Positions 1 through 12,190 of a stretch of DNA of 64,000 nucleotides are shown piece by piece. Every line of letters begins with the position of its first letter. Position 1 is the stretch's first letter. The notes beneath the pieces were generated by a model, which was not told where the DNA came from, did not search any database, and saw only the letters and a list, made by a program, of their open reading frames with translations. The translations under genes and the position numbers were made by a program. Location of the stretch: the NCBI RefSeq assembly GCF_030272615.1, contig NC_081405.1:311563235-311627234 (forward strand), written 5' to 3'. This DNA is from Cryptomeria japonica. Its lineage: Eukaryota > Streptophyta > Pinopsida > Cupressales > Cupressaceae.

Positions 1-2
1 CA

Positions 3-900
3 CCAGTATCTAGAGATACCTTGGTTGAAAAACTTTCAGCATTTGAGCTTGAGGAATTTGGTCTTGTTGCTACAATTAAGACAGATTTAGCCTTCAAAGC
101 ATCATCATCTACAACATCATCATCATAATTTGATAAATCTAATTGGAAAGCACTTTATGCAAAAGAACTTGAAGATATCAGGAGGGAAAATGAAGAACTA
201 GAAGAACTTGAAGCACTATTTGCAAGGAAGATGCCTAAAGGTCCAGTTGAAAGTAAGTATGAAGGTAAAACACTGTTTAAATGTTTTAATTGCAATAGAG
301 TTGGTCACATAGAATCTAGATGTCTTGATAGACATGCAAGATTAAGAGAGGAAGCTAAAAGAACATATAAGCCTAACCCTAAATATCAAAGATACAGATT
401 TAAGAAAAACAAAGATAAATCGTGTTACTTTGCTAATGAAAGAGTTACAGATGATTCTGATAAAAAACCGATAGCCAATGGATGGGCATTTGTTGCAATA
501 AAAGAAGATCAACCGACACCTACTATCCCACCGATAGAGCAGGCCTTGGTAGCTAAAACTGAAGAAAAAGATGAATGGATCATTGATAGTGGATGTTCAC
601 ATCATATGACTAGTGATAAAAGTAAATTCTCTTCTTTTTAGGAATATAATGGAGGTCTAGTAAGATTTGGTGATGATAAAGCTTGTTTAATCAAATGAAA
701 AGGCACTATATCTTTGGATGGTAAGCACAATTCTAACAATGTTTATTATGTTGAAGGTTTGAAGCATAATCTTTTGAGTGTTAGTCAATTAGTTGTAAAG
801 GGATTTTAGTTACAATTCAAGAATTGAAAATGCAAAATCATGAACACAACTAGATTGGAGATTGCAACCGGTAATCAAACTAAAGGTAATATCTTTCATT
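3..900 (+). pseudogene. copia 1 gag C-terminus and protease remnant
   Basis: One frame runs from position 3 to 641 with a single stop near 127. It contains a charged stretch rich in Glu, then a CCHC zinc knuckle (CFNCNRVGHIESRC, near 279-320), which in Gag binds the element RNA, and the copia aspartic protease motif DSGCSHHMT near 586. After the stop at 641, protease-like sequence continues (HNLLSVSQLV near 770) with further stops. The protease would have processed the Gag-Pol polyprotein in the virus-like particle. The gag N-terminus lies outside the window. Confidence 0.85.
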
Positions 901-939
901 TGAATAACAATGATTAGACATGTTTGATTGCACATATTG

Positions 940-2058
940 ATGAAAGTTGATTATGGCATAAGAGACTATGTCATGTGAATTTTGATTGCATTGTAAAGAT
1001 CAGTTCAACTAAGGCAGTAAGGGATTTACCTAAGATTGTGAAACCTCATAATCCGGTATGTAAGGATTGTCAAATTTGAAAGCAAGTTAGAACAACTTTT
1101 AAGATTATTTCTGAGAAATCCAATAATGTTCTTGATTTAATTCATACTGACTTGTGTGGTTCTAGAGGGAGATAGATTTTTTATGCTAATTATTGATGAT
1201 TATTCTAGAATGTGTTGGGTTACTTTGCTCAGGGAGAAATCATAGGCTTTTGGAAAATTCAAGTTATACAAGGCAATGGTAGAGAATGAAATAGGTAAGA
1301 AAATCAAATGTTTGAGATCTGATCAAGGAGGAGAATTTACATCTAAGGAATTTAATACATTCTGTGAAGTGAATGGAATCAAAAGACAACTATTAGCACC
1401 TCGGACACCTCAATAGAATGAAATTATGGAAAGGAAGAACAAAACTATTCTGGAAGCAGCTAGAAGCATGATGTTGGAAGCAAATCTACCTTATGTGTAT
1501 TGGAGAGAAGCAGTAAATAAAACAGTTTACACTTTCAACAGAGTTCACATCAAAGGTGAAATTGGTAAGACCCCTTATGAACTATGGTTTGGTAATAATC
1601 CTACTCTTAAATACTTCAGAATATTTGGAAGAAAATGCTATATTAGGAGAGATGAGTATGTTGGTAAATTTGATCCTAGAAGTGAAGAAGGAATATTTGT
1701 TGGTTATTTATCTAAAAGCAAGGCATATAGATGTTTTAATAAAAGATTGAAAAAGATCATTGAAAGTGCTAATGTGAAGATAGATGAACACTTTAGAGGA
1801 AATTCAAGGTCTGTAGATTATGAACCGACAGTTGAGATGATCATAAATGAACCAATACAGATTGCATTGGTACAAAATATGGATCCAGTCACACTGGCAT
1901 CATCAAAGAATTCCATAGTGACTGAAGAACAACAACATGTGAATAAAACTAGGTATGTAAGACTGAATCACTCAGAAAATCAGATAATTGGGAATAAGTA
2001 TCAAGGTGTTGTGACAAGAGGAAGACTAACAAATGAAGAGGTATGCTTAATTTCTTAA
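940..2058 (+). pseudogene. copia 1 integrase remnant
   Basis: The GAG-pre-integrase motif LWHKRLCHVNF lies near 952, followed by the integrase zinc-binding Cys pair (NPVCKDC) and a core beginning DLIHTDLCG near 1135. The middle of the core is broken by frameshifts and stops (about 1170-1425). From 1426 a clean 210-codon frame begins with ERKNKTILEAARSMM, the segment around the catalytic Glu, and continues through the C-terminal part with YVGKFDPRSEEGIFVGY. Integrase inserts the element cDNA into chromosomes; this copy cannot be functional. Confidence 0.85.
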
Positions 2059-2863
2059 ATTGAACTAGCATCTATTATTGAAGCATTTCAAGATGAACAT
2101 TGGATAAAAGCAATGGAAGATGAATTAGAACAAATTGAAAAGAACAATACATGGACATTAGTTCCCCAACCTAAAGACAAAAATGTAATTGGAACTAAAT
2201 GGGTATTTAGAAATAAACTTAATGAAGATGGTAAGGTAATCAGGAACGAAGCAAGATTAGTTTGTAAAGGATATTCACAGAAAAAGGGAATTGATTAAAC
2301 CTAATATAATGAATGCAATATGTATTGTTTCAAGATTTCAGAGTAATCCTAAAGAAAATCATGAATCAGTAGTAAAAAGGATTTTCTAGTATCTAGAAGG
2401 CACAACAAATCTTGGTTTATGGTATCCTAAAGATGAAAATTTTGATCTATGTGCATACACTAATGCAAATTGGACAGGAGATGTAGATGACATAAAGACT
2501 ACCATTGGCGGTACATTCTTTCTTGGTAGTAGATTGATTTCATGGATAAGTAAGAAGCGGAGTTGTACATCATTATCAACAACATAATTAGAATATGTTG
2601 CAGCAACAACTAATTGTACTCAAGTATTATGGATTAAGAAAATGTTGAAGGAAATAAAGGTAAAATGCAAAGAATCGATAATCATTTATTGTGATAATTT
2701 AGCAGCGATTGATATATCAAAGAATCCGATATTTCACTCTAAGACTAAGCATGTTTCTATCAAATATAATTTTCTGAAAGAGAACATTGAAGAAAAAGAA
2801 GTAAGATTGGTTTATGTGAATACTAAAGAGCAGATTGCAGATATCTTTACAAAGGCTTTTTGA
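2059..2863 (+). pseudogene. copia 1 RT fragment fused to RNase H, RT core deleted
   Basis: The RT starts normally (WTLVPQPKDKNVIGTKWVF near 2152) but stops after KGYSQKKGID at 2298. The next recognisable copia sequence belongs to the region between RT and RNase H, then RNase H itself: the catalytic Asp context YCDNLAAIDISKNP near 2680, SKTKHVSIKYNFLKE, and the usual end QIADIFTKAF at 2863. The catalytic RT core with the YVDD box is absent. An internal deletion of several hundred bases at about 2298-2330 explains this. Confidence 0.85.
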
Positions 2864-3248
2864 ATATCTCAGAGAGGAGCTTGGAGTAATACCCTCATCG
2901 GTAGAGACTTAGATGATTTAAGATTGGCATCAAACTGGTAGAAACTAACAGAGAAATCTTTTTTTGGCTTTGATGGAGGAGAGCTACTTCTCAGAGGGAG
3001 TATTTGGTTGTAAATTCTAGTATTTCTTCTTAACTGCTTTGGCATTTGATGTCAAAGGGGGTGTGATATCTATGGAAAAACATTATTCTTTGGGGGAGAT
3101 ACATTATTCATTGGGGGAGAGATATACACTCCTTGTATTTTAGTTTTGATTTCTCGTATTGATCTATTCTGGAGATTGTTGGTTTTTGGTTTTTGGCATT
3201 CTGTTTTGGCACTTAGATGTTTTTCCATCTAGTGTTGCCATCAATGCC

Positions 3249-3259
3249 AAAGGAGGAGA
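3249..3259 (+). promoter_or_regulatory. polypurine tract of copia 1
   Basis: AAAGGAGGAGA lies one base before the LTR start TGTTGG. This is the position and composition of the plus-strand primer in copia elements. Confidence 0.8.
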
Positions 3260-3260
3260 T

Positions 3261-4374
3261 TGTTGGTATTATGGATATGTTGCATTGGTTTTGTCATTGA
3301 TGTCAACACTTATCCTTCTAGAGATGTACATTGGTGATTTGGCACTATGGTTATATTGGTTTATTATTGAACCGACATATTGTGTTCACTGACAAGGTTA
3401 GTGACTTATGCACAATCATCGATATATGCTCATCGACAAGTTATATGGCTCACCGGCACTGATGATGATTTGTTATCATCTGGAAATCACTTGATTATGT
3501 CTAAGACATGGTTTGGAAACTTGGTTTTGGTGTTTTGGTTATTGGTCTAATCGGGTTGACATATTTGCTGCTATCGATAGATTGGTCTAGGTTATGGACC
3601 GATATACGTTATCTATTCCAGATCAGCACGACATGTTATGGAGATGATTTATTGATTCAATATTGTTGTAAATGTATTGAGCCGACATGTTATATCGCAT
3701 CAAGATTTATTTGTAATTGATTTAATTATAATATTCTTAGTGAGCCGACCTACACATTTGGTCTTAGGTTTTGTATAAATGTAAGATCTCATTTGTGAGA
3801 TGAAGTGTGGAATTGTGGTATGATCATGGTATGTGTGAATATTGAAGATCATATGAGTAGATCATAGAGTGAATCAAGCATACATCATTTGAAGGTTATA
3901 GGAAGGTTTGAAGGTGTTTATAAGAGCTTAAACCGGTACTGAATCAAGCATTGCAGATGCACTTTGAAGCAGTACATTATTCTAGGATTTAACCATCCTA
4001 CTGTAGTCATTGCGACTCCCATTTGAGTAGTGTGCTCTAGGTGGTTGGTCTTTCTGCATGTGCATACCCCATTTGTATACACATACTATCTGTAGTAATA
4101 TCATCTGATTGTGGGTAAGGTTTCCCACCATGGTTTTTTGCCTTACAGGGTTTCCATTTCAAAAATATACGTGTTATGTGTTGTGGATGTTGTTTCTCTA
4201 TTTGTTTCATGGATTAAGTTTCACTCGTATTGATATTAACTACTAATCTGTTCACCGACATTAAGTTATGTTTACCGATATTAAGTATTAAGTTGGATTA
4301 AGTTATAATTGGGTTGAAATTCATTGACAATTAATTCACCCCCCCCCTCTCAGTTGTCCTTCCAGTTCCTAACA
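3261..4374 (+). repeat. 3' LTR of copia 1
   Basis: Starts TGTTGGTATTATGG after the purine tract and ends CCTAACA after the C-rich CCCCCCCTCTCAGTTGTCC segment, giving TG...CA ends and 1114 bp. A TATA-like GTATAAAT occurs near 3773. A second, closely related copy of this LTR begins at 56023, which supports the left boundary independently. The 5' LTR is outside the window, so target-site duplication cannot be tested; the right-hand candidate is TGCCT at 4375-4379. Confidence 0.87.
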
Positions 4375-5095
4375 TGCCTTTCTTCCAGACAACAGAGTCA
4401 CTGAAAGGCAAATAGGGAACTGATCTGATCCAAAAATAGGGCAAGGCGTTGAGTCTACAAGAAGCATTCTGAATCCAATTATGAGGGACAAGGGCCCTAT
4501 CTAGCTTAACCTGTCCTCTCCATTGCATCTGTTGGACTAGGTGAACTTAGCACCAATAAGATCCATGTCCAAAAGGCTCAAAGAATTGATCATGTCAGCA
4601 AAGTCTTGTCTACTATCAATAGAGATAGGCATGCCCCCAGATTTATCCAAATTTGGAGAGTGAGGTGTTGAAATCTCCCAGAAGAACCCATTTCTCATTA
4701 GGGAAGAGTGATCTAGCATGAAAAATGGAAGACTAGAGAGCTTTCCTAGAAGATCTCCCATTAGGAGCATAGATGTTGGAAATAATCTAGGAGGATCCAT
4801 CTTTAAGATTAAAGAATCTAGTAGCAATGTGATTAGAAGAAGAGAGAACCGGCTTACCACATAGTAGTCTCGGATTCCAGAGAGTGGCAATACTGCCTGA
4901 AGCACCATTTGCATCGACACAGTGAACACCACAATCTCCAAACATCACCAATTTAATTTTTTCCACTCAGCTACTAGGCATTTTAGTTTCTTGGACAAGG
5001 CAAATATCTGGCTTATGATCTCTAACCAAATTGGATAGCAGGTAATGCTTGTGGGGGTGATTTAAACCCCTTATATTCCACTAGATAACTTTCAT
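4375..5095 (-). pseudogene. LINE ORF2, endonuclease domain start
   Basis: ATG at 5095 (minus strand) opens MKVI, then after one stop WNIRGLNHPHK and LVQETKMPS, the two N-terminal motifs of the LINE apurinic-like endonuclease. Further on come TLWNP and, after frameshifts, a degraded GDFN-type segment (PHSPNLDKSGG) followed by DMDLIGAKFTW and LDRALV near 4480. The endonuclease nicks target DNA to prime reverse transcription. The domain is nonsense-laden and truncated by the copia insertion. Confidence 0.8.
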
Positions 5096-5303
5096 TTAGC
5101 AAGAGAGGGGCATCCCATCCCCATTTCTGGTAACGTTCTATGGGCTCCGTCTACAATGGAAACCCGACTCTGCCTATCTCTACTAACCACATTGGATGGC
5201 CTCCGCACCCTCCTTGAATCCAACCCACAGTCCTCTTTTTGTCTATTTTTGGTTAAGACCCCCCAAAGGCTGGAGTATTTTGGTCAATAGGGGTGTTCCT
5301 TCT

Positions 5304-6606
5304 TCAATTTTTGGGTTTGACCTTAATAAAAGGACAAGAGTCCTCTAGGGATGATTGTAGCGTGGGAGGGGTCAGGGGTTTTGCCTCAATAGAGTTATCC
5401 ATATCAACAATCGGTTCAATGGGAATATCTTGGACAAATCCAATAGCATTTATAATAATCTCTTCTTCACAAGGGGCATCCACAGCAGGGGATTCCTCAA
5501 TATTCTCCACAATGGGTAAGGGGTTCGGGTTGAGGACAACAGGAGGCAAAACCCCATCACCCACAATTGGGTAAGGAATAGAGGGATTAATAGATCCATC
5601 TGAATCATTGCTCAAATATTTCAAAGGAGGCTCTGCAGGCAGGGCATCCATCTTCTCTAAGAGTGGCATGTCATTGCTCTTTCTCCATTCCTTCTTTGGC
5701 TTAGATGGACACTGCCTGGCCCAATGACCCACTTTTTTACAATGGAAACACACGAAAGGGATGGATTCATACTCCACTTTTAGCACCCATCTACCTAGCT
5801 TAGAGAAAAGATAAATTTCGGAAGGCAGATTTGTAGACTGTTTAACATTGGCACACTGTCTGGCATAAACCAAACGTCTTTTAGCTGGGTAAACCTGGCA
5901 GGCTTACCCAGATAGGGGCTTCATTATATTCCCAATATTTGGAATTAAAACCTGGTTCCCACTTTTTAAGGGCCAATGAGGCGTTGCCTAGCATCCAAGG
6001 ACCTCCTGCCAAAATAGATCGAAGATCTTCTTCATAGGCAAATGAAAAGGAGAAGAAGCCACCAACCATAGCAACAACATCAATTTGACCCTTACCTTTC
6101 CATTTTCTAGACACCCAGGATCTAACAGCCTCAATATTAGGATGTGGTCCAACAAATTTACCCACCAAGACTAAGTTCATGTGAGCCATATTCTGATCTA
6201 CAATACAGTCCGGGATAGAGATGGAGTAAGTGCCACAAACCCGGTCAACTTTATGCGGTACCAGTGAAATGGCCTTACCATTAAACTTAGTTGCAAATAA
6301 AAAAACCCATTTCTTGTTGCATTCCATAGACGAAATCTTATTATTGGGGCCCTCAACACCACCAAGTTTATCGGAAATGACAAATTTACCATTAGCAGTA
6401 TTTTGCATGGTACCACCATCCCATGTATCATTTGAGGCCCCATCCAAGGGTTTAGGGACCAATTCGGTGGGGCGAGTCATGAGGGAATCCCCTGAACTCC
6501 CAGCACGCGGGAAACCTGCACCAAAACCATTCAAATTCAAACTTGAACCTGTTCTTGCCTCAACTCGTGCTCCTGAGTGTGCCATACTGTGCTCATACAA
6601 ATTCAA
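5304..6606 (-). pseudogene. LINE ORF1 (DUF4283-like, CCHC zinc knuckle)
   Basis: The first part (6606 to 5881; best ATG at 6585, MAHSGARVEAR) has a Ser/Gly-rich N-terminus and then a DUF4283-like fold ending WEYNEAPIWVSLPGLP. The second part (5873 to 5304) resumes in another frame at RLVYARQCANVKQSTNLPSE and contains the knuckle CFHCKKVGHWARQC near 5746, then an acidic, Pro-rich tail. A short piece between GLP and RLVYAR appears to be missing, which caused the shift. ORF1 proteins bind LINE RNA. Not functional here. Confidence 0.83.
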
Positions 6607-6610
6607 ATAG

Positions 6611-7347
6611 TTGCAATATATGTAATATATACATAGAATGTAATCGATCTGAAAATACTTGTAACATGTTATGATAGATATTGAGAAGGGTTGTGATTAA
6701 TGATAGGACAACTGGGTTACACATCCTTGGGTTATGGCTTCGAGTCATGTTGGTGACTCCCTAATAACTCTGTATGGATTGGCTCTCACCGCTCATTAAC
6801 GAGTCAAATAAATAATAAACATTAGATAAATCTGTAAATAGAACTTCAATCTGTCAAGTGCCTGTTAATGGAATGCGCTTTTGAAAGAGATGCCAAAAGT
6901 TATCCAAAATCTTATAAGTAATACTTGAATAAGACATGTGCAGGGTATTAGGGGAGGCGGTGACCTCCTAATAGCCGCAACCATTTTGTTCTCTTTCACG
7001 GGTGAGTTAAGTTTAATTTCTTTATGAGAAAAATGAAAGTGATAGACTTATAAAAAACAAAAGAGGTTTACAGTTGAAACAGAGAAATTTTTAAAGTTGA
7101 CAACGTGTGATGTAATATATAATCTAAGGGTTTAGGGCACAAAAGTTGTCAGGCCGGTTAATGAGGGTGACAGTTCTTAATATTTGGATACAGATTAGTT
7201 GGAATCGGTCTTTCTCCCATATGATATGTCACTAATATTTAGGACATTTGTTTTTAAATCTAGAGATTATCTTAATTGGGTTCATTTCTAGTTTAAGTCT
7301 TTTATTTATAAATTTCCGATTTTCTGGTACCCTCACATTTCTTAAAA
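6611..7347. other. unassigned DNA
   Basis: AT-rich sequence between the LINE start and a possible copia LTR. It may include LINE 5' UTR. I see no coding signal, no repeat of other window parts and no clear element ends. Confidence 0.5.
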
Positions 7348-7707
7348 TGTTGGAGGTATTGTTGTTGTTTTATAGTTTTGAATCTTATTGACTCATTTTC
7401 AATATTTGTAAGTATTAATGTAATTAATTTTTTATTTTTTCAAAAAATACTAGTCAACTTGGAGAAGGGTTGCATGAATTCTCTGTTAGAAATATATAAG
7501 ATCTACCATATTTTAATTTTTTCTAGAATTCTCATTGTGATTATCTTATCAGCTAAGTTATATATAAGGCTAATGTAAATTATTTTGGTGTGGAGAAGAT
7601 AAACACACAATAAGAGTTTTTATATAAAACAAAAAAAATCAGTTTTTCTGTGTGTACTGTAGCACATTGTTTTCAAGTTTTTTTTTGGGCCTCTGCCCAC
7701 ATCAAAT

Positions 7708-7720
7708 TGGTATTAGAGCC
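7708..7720 (+). promoter_or_regulatory. primer-binding site of copia 2 (initiator tRNA-Met type)
   Basis: TGGTATTAGAGCC differs by one base from the common plant copia site TGGTATCAGAGCC, complementary to the 3' end of initiator tRNA-Met. It lies a few bases after CCCACA at 7701, the likely end of the 5' LTR. Confidence 0.8.
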
Positions 7721-8301
7721 TGGTTAGATGTGTAAGTTGGTGAGAATTGTGCCCTTGTTGACTAAGGAAAGGTATCGTTGCTCTAAGTCTGAAGGAGCAC
7801 AACGTATGCAGAAGCTGTCAAAAAACCATATCTGTTGAGGCTGCCTTTTTAGAGGTTTATAAAGTTGCCACCAAAGACTTTCCTGGTGAAGTATAGGCGC
7901 CAAAAAGGAGATTAGGGAATGCAAAAAGGTTTTAGCTGCCGTAGTCTAAAGGTGTTGAATGGATGGTTATAGAGAGTGCTACCTAAGGCTGCCGAACCAG
8001 AGATAAAGCAAATCATTGGATTTTCAATGGTGTTTCATTGATGAGAAGATAAAACCACATTTGTCATTGCCAGAAGTTGCTATTCGGTATATGTAAATCA
8101 ACAAATGTTTGCCAACAATTGATCTTTTAACTTATTGTTGCCCAATTTGCAAAAAGATTACATTTATATTAAAGTTGATATTGGATGCAAGATTATTGTT
8201 TGGGAAATATTTTGTTTATGTGGAATCTATTAAGGCATTAAGATTTTAAAATTTTGTGAATATTGTACTGTCCTAGTTGAAGATCATATAATTTTTAAAG
8301 T

Positions 8302-9223
8302 ATGACATCATACAATTTAAAGCTTTTAATTCTAATATTTTCTGGTAAGAATTATGATAATTGGGTTTTTAGAATGAAGTTGACATTTGATTCATATGAG
8401 TTTTCGAATATAGTCATAAATGGTTATACTGAACCACAAGATGTGTCTACGGAGTACGGATGACAAGAAAAAACTTGATGAAAAGAGGCAAAATAATAGA
8501 AGGGCTTTGTAGATGACTGGACAAGCTTTGGATGCTACAGTTGTTGGAAGGATCAAGCCAACCACTACAACCAAGCAAGCATGGAACATCCTAGAGACGA
8601 CGTATCAAGGTACTAGTAAGCTAAAAATAACCAAATTACAAGCACTTAGAAGAGAATTTGAAAATTTGCAAATGAAAGATTCTGATTCAATAGATCAATT
8701 CACATATCATGTTAAGGATTTGGTTAATCAAATAAGGTAGAATGGTGATGAGCTAATAGATCAAATGGTTGTAGAGAAAATTTTAAGAATTTTTCCTAGA
8801 AAATTAGATTTTATTGTTGTGGTGATTGAGGAATCTAAGGATTTAACTACATATTCTATGGATGAGTTGGTTGGTTCTTTGAAAAATTATAAAGACTGGT
8901 GGAATCAAAATGGGAATAGCACATTGGAGCATGCATTTGAAATACAAATGACATTTGGCAGAGGTAGAGGCAAAGGAGATCTAGGATTCAAAGGAAGAGT
9001 AAGAGGAAGGAACACTTATCAAAGAGAAGAAAGAAGGAGTCTAGATCCAGAAGGAAGGGGAAATGAAAATTTCAGTTCAAGAGGACGCAATAAAAATCAG
9101 ACTTCACAAAGGTATGACAAATCAAATGTAATATGTTATTACTATAAGAAGAATGGTCACTTTCCAAATGAATGTCAAAAGAAACAAGAAAATATGGGAA
9201 AGAAAAATGCAAATTTTTTTTAG
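8302..9223 (+). pseudogene. copia 2 gag
   Basis: ATG at 8302 opens MTSYNLKLL and then GKNYDNWVFRMK, the N-terminal Gag signature of copia elements (UBN2-like). After a frameshift, AWNILETTYQGTSKLKITKL and FTYHVKDLVNQIR continue the domain. The C-terminal part (8765-9223) has a Gly/Arg-rich RNA-binding stretch (GRGRGKGDLGFKGRVRG) and a knuckle near 9131 whose second Cys has become Tyr (CYYYKKNGHFPNEC), so zinc binding would be lost. Confidence 0.82.
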
Positions 9224-9269
9224 AGTAGTTTAGGGTCTTTGTTCTTTACATGTCATGTAGCTCAAAAAA

Positions 9270-10316
9270 GTTCAAGTAATATTTGGTTTCTAGATAGTGG
9301 CTGTAGAATCACATGACTAGAAATAAAGATTTGTTTGAGAATTTAGATACTTAAGTCAAATCTGAAATCAAATTGGGTAATGATTAGATTGTTGAAGTCA
9401 TGGGCAAAGGATAAATTAATGTGATAACACAGCTTGGTAAGAAAACCATTCATGATGTTTATTTTGTACCTTGTTTGAAGTGCACATAATCTTTTAAGTG
9501 TGGGACAACTTATTCAAATAGGTTATAGAATTTCTTTTGAGAATAATGTTTGCACTATATTTGATATTTCTCCAAGTAACATGATGATTGCAAAGGTTGA
9601 AATCACAAATAATAGAATGGTCCCACTTTGCATGAAGCGTGAAATGATGGAGGAGATTGGACCAAGTTTGAAAGTATCAAGTCAATATCAAGCATGGGTA
9701 TGGCACTTGAGGTATGGACATCTAAATTTTAAAAGATTATGTTTGTTAAAAAGATAATATGATAAGAGGTTTATCCCCCATTGAAGCACCAATGAGTTCA
9801 TGTGAAAGTTGTATTTTGGCTAGGTAACATAGATAATGTTTTCCGAAAGGAATGTCATATAGAGCAAGGACACCTTTATAAATTGTGCATCCAGATTTAT
9901 GTGGTCCGATGTAGACACCATCATTAGGGGGGACCATTTATTTTCTAACATTCATTGATGATTTTAGTATAAAAACATGGGTTTACTTTCTCAAATATAA
10001 ATCTGAGACATTTGGCAAGTTTAAAGAGTTTAAGGCATTTGTTGAGAAACAAAGTGGGTTGTCCATCAAGGTACTGAGATTAGATAGAGGAGGTGCATTC
10101 AAGTCAAATATGTTTTTGGATGAGTGTAGCTATCATGGAATCAAAAATCAATTAACTGCAAGTTATACACCTCAACAGGAAGGTATTGTAGAAAGAAAGA
10201 ATCAAACAATAATGGAGATGACAAGGAGCATGTTGAAAGGCAATAATTTTCCTAATGAGTACTGGGCTGAAGTAATTGCTTGTGCAATTTATATTTTAAA
10301 CCAACAAATATTGTGA
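9270..10316 (+). pseudogene. copia 2 protease and integrase
   Basis: The protease motif WFLDSGCR lies near 9283. GAG-pre-integrase follows with WHLRYGHLNFKRL near 9701. The integrase core reads FLTFIDDFS near 9943, then [14 protein letters not shown] near 10075 and [15 protein letters not shown] near 10166, giving the three catalytic acidic positions. Several stops occur between 9757 and 10059. The last 85 codons (10059-10316) are open and well conserved, ending [13 protein letters not shown]. Confidence 0.83.
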
Positions 10317-10411
10317 GGGACATGATTCCATAGTAGGCATGGAGTGGTAAGCATCATAATATTTCTCATTTAAGAGCATCTGGTTGTATTGCATATGAAA
10401 TAAGAAGTAAG

Positions 10412-11690
10412 TTGAATGATAAGAGTGGAAAATGTATTTTTATTGGCTATGATGAATGCTCTGAGGCATATAAGTTGTTTAATCCTATTACCAAGAAAGT
10501 TATTGTAAGAAGAGATGTTGTGTTCAAAGAAGAAGAGTTTTGGGATGACAATATAGACAAAACAATTACAGGTGCAATACCAATACCATATGATGAACAA
10601 GAGGGACCACGAAGAACAAGGAGGAAGTCCATCAGGAAGTCCACTAGGAGAAATTCCACAAAGACAAGTTGAGCAAGGAGAATCATAAAGTCCTCAAGCA
10701 AGTAACAATTTAAATCCCACACTTGCATCATTAAGGCCAAATCTTAGAAGCAAGAAGACTAGAAGTTTGCAAGAAATTTATGATCAAGGAGATAGAATAG
10801 ATATGCAATCATTTGCTTTATTTGCTCAAGATCCTATAAATTTTGAAGATGCAATTAAAAAAAAACATTAGATTGATGCAATGAATAATGAAATGGAAGG
10901 AATCAATTGGGAAAAAATATACATGGGAATTAGTTGATTTGCCTAAAGATAAAGAATGCATAGGTGTGAAATGGGTTTATAAAACTAACTATAAGGAAGA
11001 ATTAGTAGCTAAGGGATTTGCACAAGAATATGTAGTTGATTATAATGAAACATTTGCACCCATAGCAAGACTTGATACTGTTAGGAGGGTACTAGCAATT
11101 GCAGCTCAAAACATTTGGAAGGTCTATCAAATGGATGTCAAATCAACTTTTTTGAAAGGATATTTGGAAGAAGAAGGTTATGTGGAGGAGCTACCAGGTT
11201 ATGAGATAAAGAGCTTTGAAGACAAGATTTATAGGTTGGAGAAGGTGTTCTATGGATTGAACCAAGCACCAAGAGCATGGTACAATAGAATTGACTCATA
11301 CCTGTTGAAGAATGGATTTAGCAGAAGCACTAGTGAGCCTACATTATACATCAAGGTCAATGAAGGTCAGATTTTTTAAATGTTTGTCTATATGCTGATG
11401 ATTTGATCTTTATAGGTAATCTTTCTATAAACATGTTTAAATCTGCAATCAAGAAAGAAATTGAGATGACAGATTGGGGTTTGATGAAATATTTTCTTTC
11501 CATTGAAGTTACACAAAATGATAAGGGCATTTTTCATTTGTCAAAGTAAATATGCAAACGATGTTTTGAAAAGGTTTAGAAAACTAAGTAGAGAAGATAA
11601 TGAGACATATTTTGATTCCAGTATATTCAAAAAATTGGTTGGTAGTTTGATGTATCTCACTGCAAATAGGATCTAATGCATGAGTAGGAA
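10412..11690 (+). pseudogene. copia 2 integrase C-terminus and reverse transcriptase
   Basis: The integrase C-terminus (KCIFIGYDECSEAYKLFNP near 10432) is followed by an Arg/Lys-rich linker. RT begins WELVDLPKDKECIGVKWVYK near 10927 and runs open to 11379 with AKGFAQEYVVDYNETFAPIARLD and YGLNQAPRAWY. After a shift, LYADDLIFIG near 11390 is the catalytic YxDD box. The segment ends around LVGSLMYLTA near 11655. RNase H is absent. Confidence 0.84.
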
Positions 11691-12190
11691 AAACCTACTA
11701 CAATCTATTGTGCCAACAAGTCCACCATTACATTAGATATCACTTCATTTGAAAGTTGGTGAATAATAGAAAGATCATTTTTTTCACAAAAGGACAAAAC
11801 ACATTGACACTAGATATCACTTCTTCCGTTGCTTCCAAGCTTGGTCCAAAGTGGAAGAGACCCTAGAATTTAGATGCCCTAATTGAACGATCCCCTTAAA
11901 CACCCACTAGGGTAATGGGCCAGATCTAACATCCTGCGGAGAGAAACCCCTAAAATAATTTGACTTAATACCCAGATCTCGCCATTGCCCTTCAACAAAT
12001 ACCCATTGAGGACGACAAGGGAGATAGTCGGAAGGTTGAACCAATTCCGAGTCTTCGAATGGCAAATCTGCCCAGAGAACCCGTTCCTTCCTCAACCTGT
12101 TCCTTCCTCTTCCCATCTGCATAATAGCCGCCTACACCACAGTGGCTCCTCCGTTTGGTGCGTTCGCTCGCCATCAGAAATTCTCGTCAT
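11691..12190. other. unassigned; GC-richer patch at 11880-12180
   Basis: After copia 2 fades, a stretch with clearly higher GC than its surroundings includes overlapping minus-strand frames from 12174 and 12122 (one starts MASERTKRRSH). No domain is recognisable and the frames are short. It could be the 5' end of another element or of a gene fragment. Confidence 0.4.

Larger units (their letters stand above)
1..4374 (+). mobile_element. Ty1/copia LTR retrotransposon 1 (SIRE-like), 3' part
   Basis: Degenerate copia element cut by the left window edge. In order it shows the gag tail with a CCHC knuckle, protease, GAG-pre-integrase, integrase, the start of RT, RNase H, a polypurine tract and a 3' LTR. 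That domain order (integrase before RT) defines Ty1/copia. The purine tract immediately before an LTR beginning TGTTGG, the LTR length of about 1.1 kb and the style of the integrase C-terminus suggest the SIRE/Maximus lineage; this lineage call is inference. Most of RT is missing and there are many stop codons, so it is dead. Its 3' LTR lies directly against LINE sequence, so it probably inserted into the LINE endonuclease region. Confidence 0.88.
4375..6606 (-). mobile_element. L1-type plant LINE, 5' half, interrupted by copia 1
   Basis: On the minus strand an ORF1 with a DUF4283-like domain and a CCHC knuckle is followed by the start of ORF2 with an endonuclease domain. This is the normal order of plant L1-type LINEs. 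The endonuclease is cut at 4375, exactly where the copia 1 LTR ends, so the RT half should lie to the left of the window, beyond the copia element. Both reading frames carry stops and shifts. Confidence 0.85.
7348..11690 (+). mobile_element. Ty1/copia retrotransposon 2, degenerate, no 3' LTR
   Basis: A primer-binding site near 7708 is followed by gag, protease, integrase and RT in copia order, all with stops and frameshifts. Similarity stops soon after the YADD region near 11690; RNase H, polypurine tract and 3' LTR are absent. The 5' LTR is uncertain: a TG start at 7348 and CA end at 7701 would give about 350 bp, but no second LTR confirms it. Confidence 0.75.
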
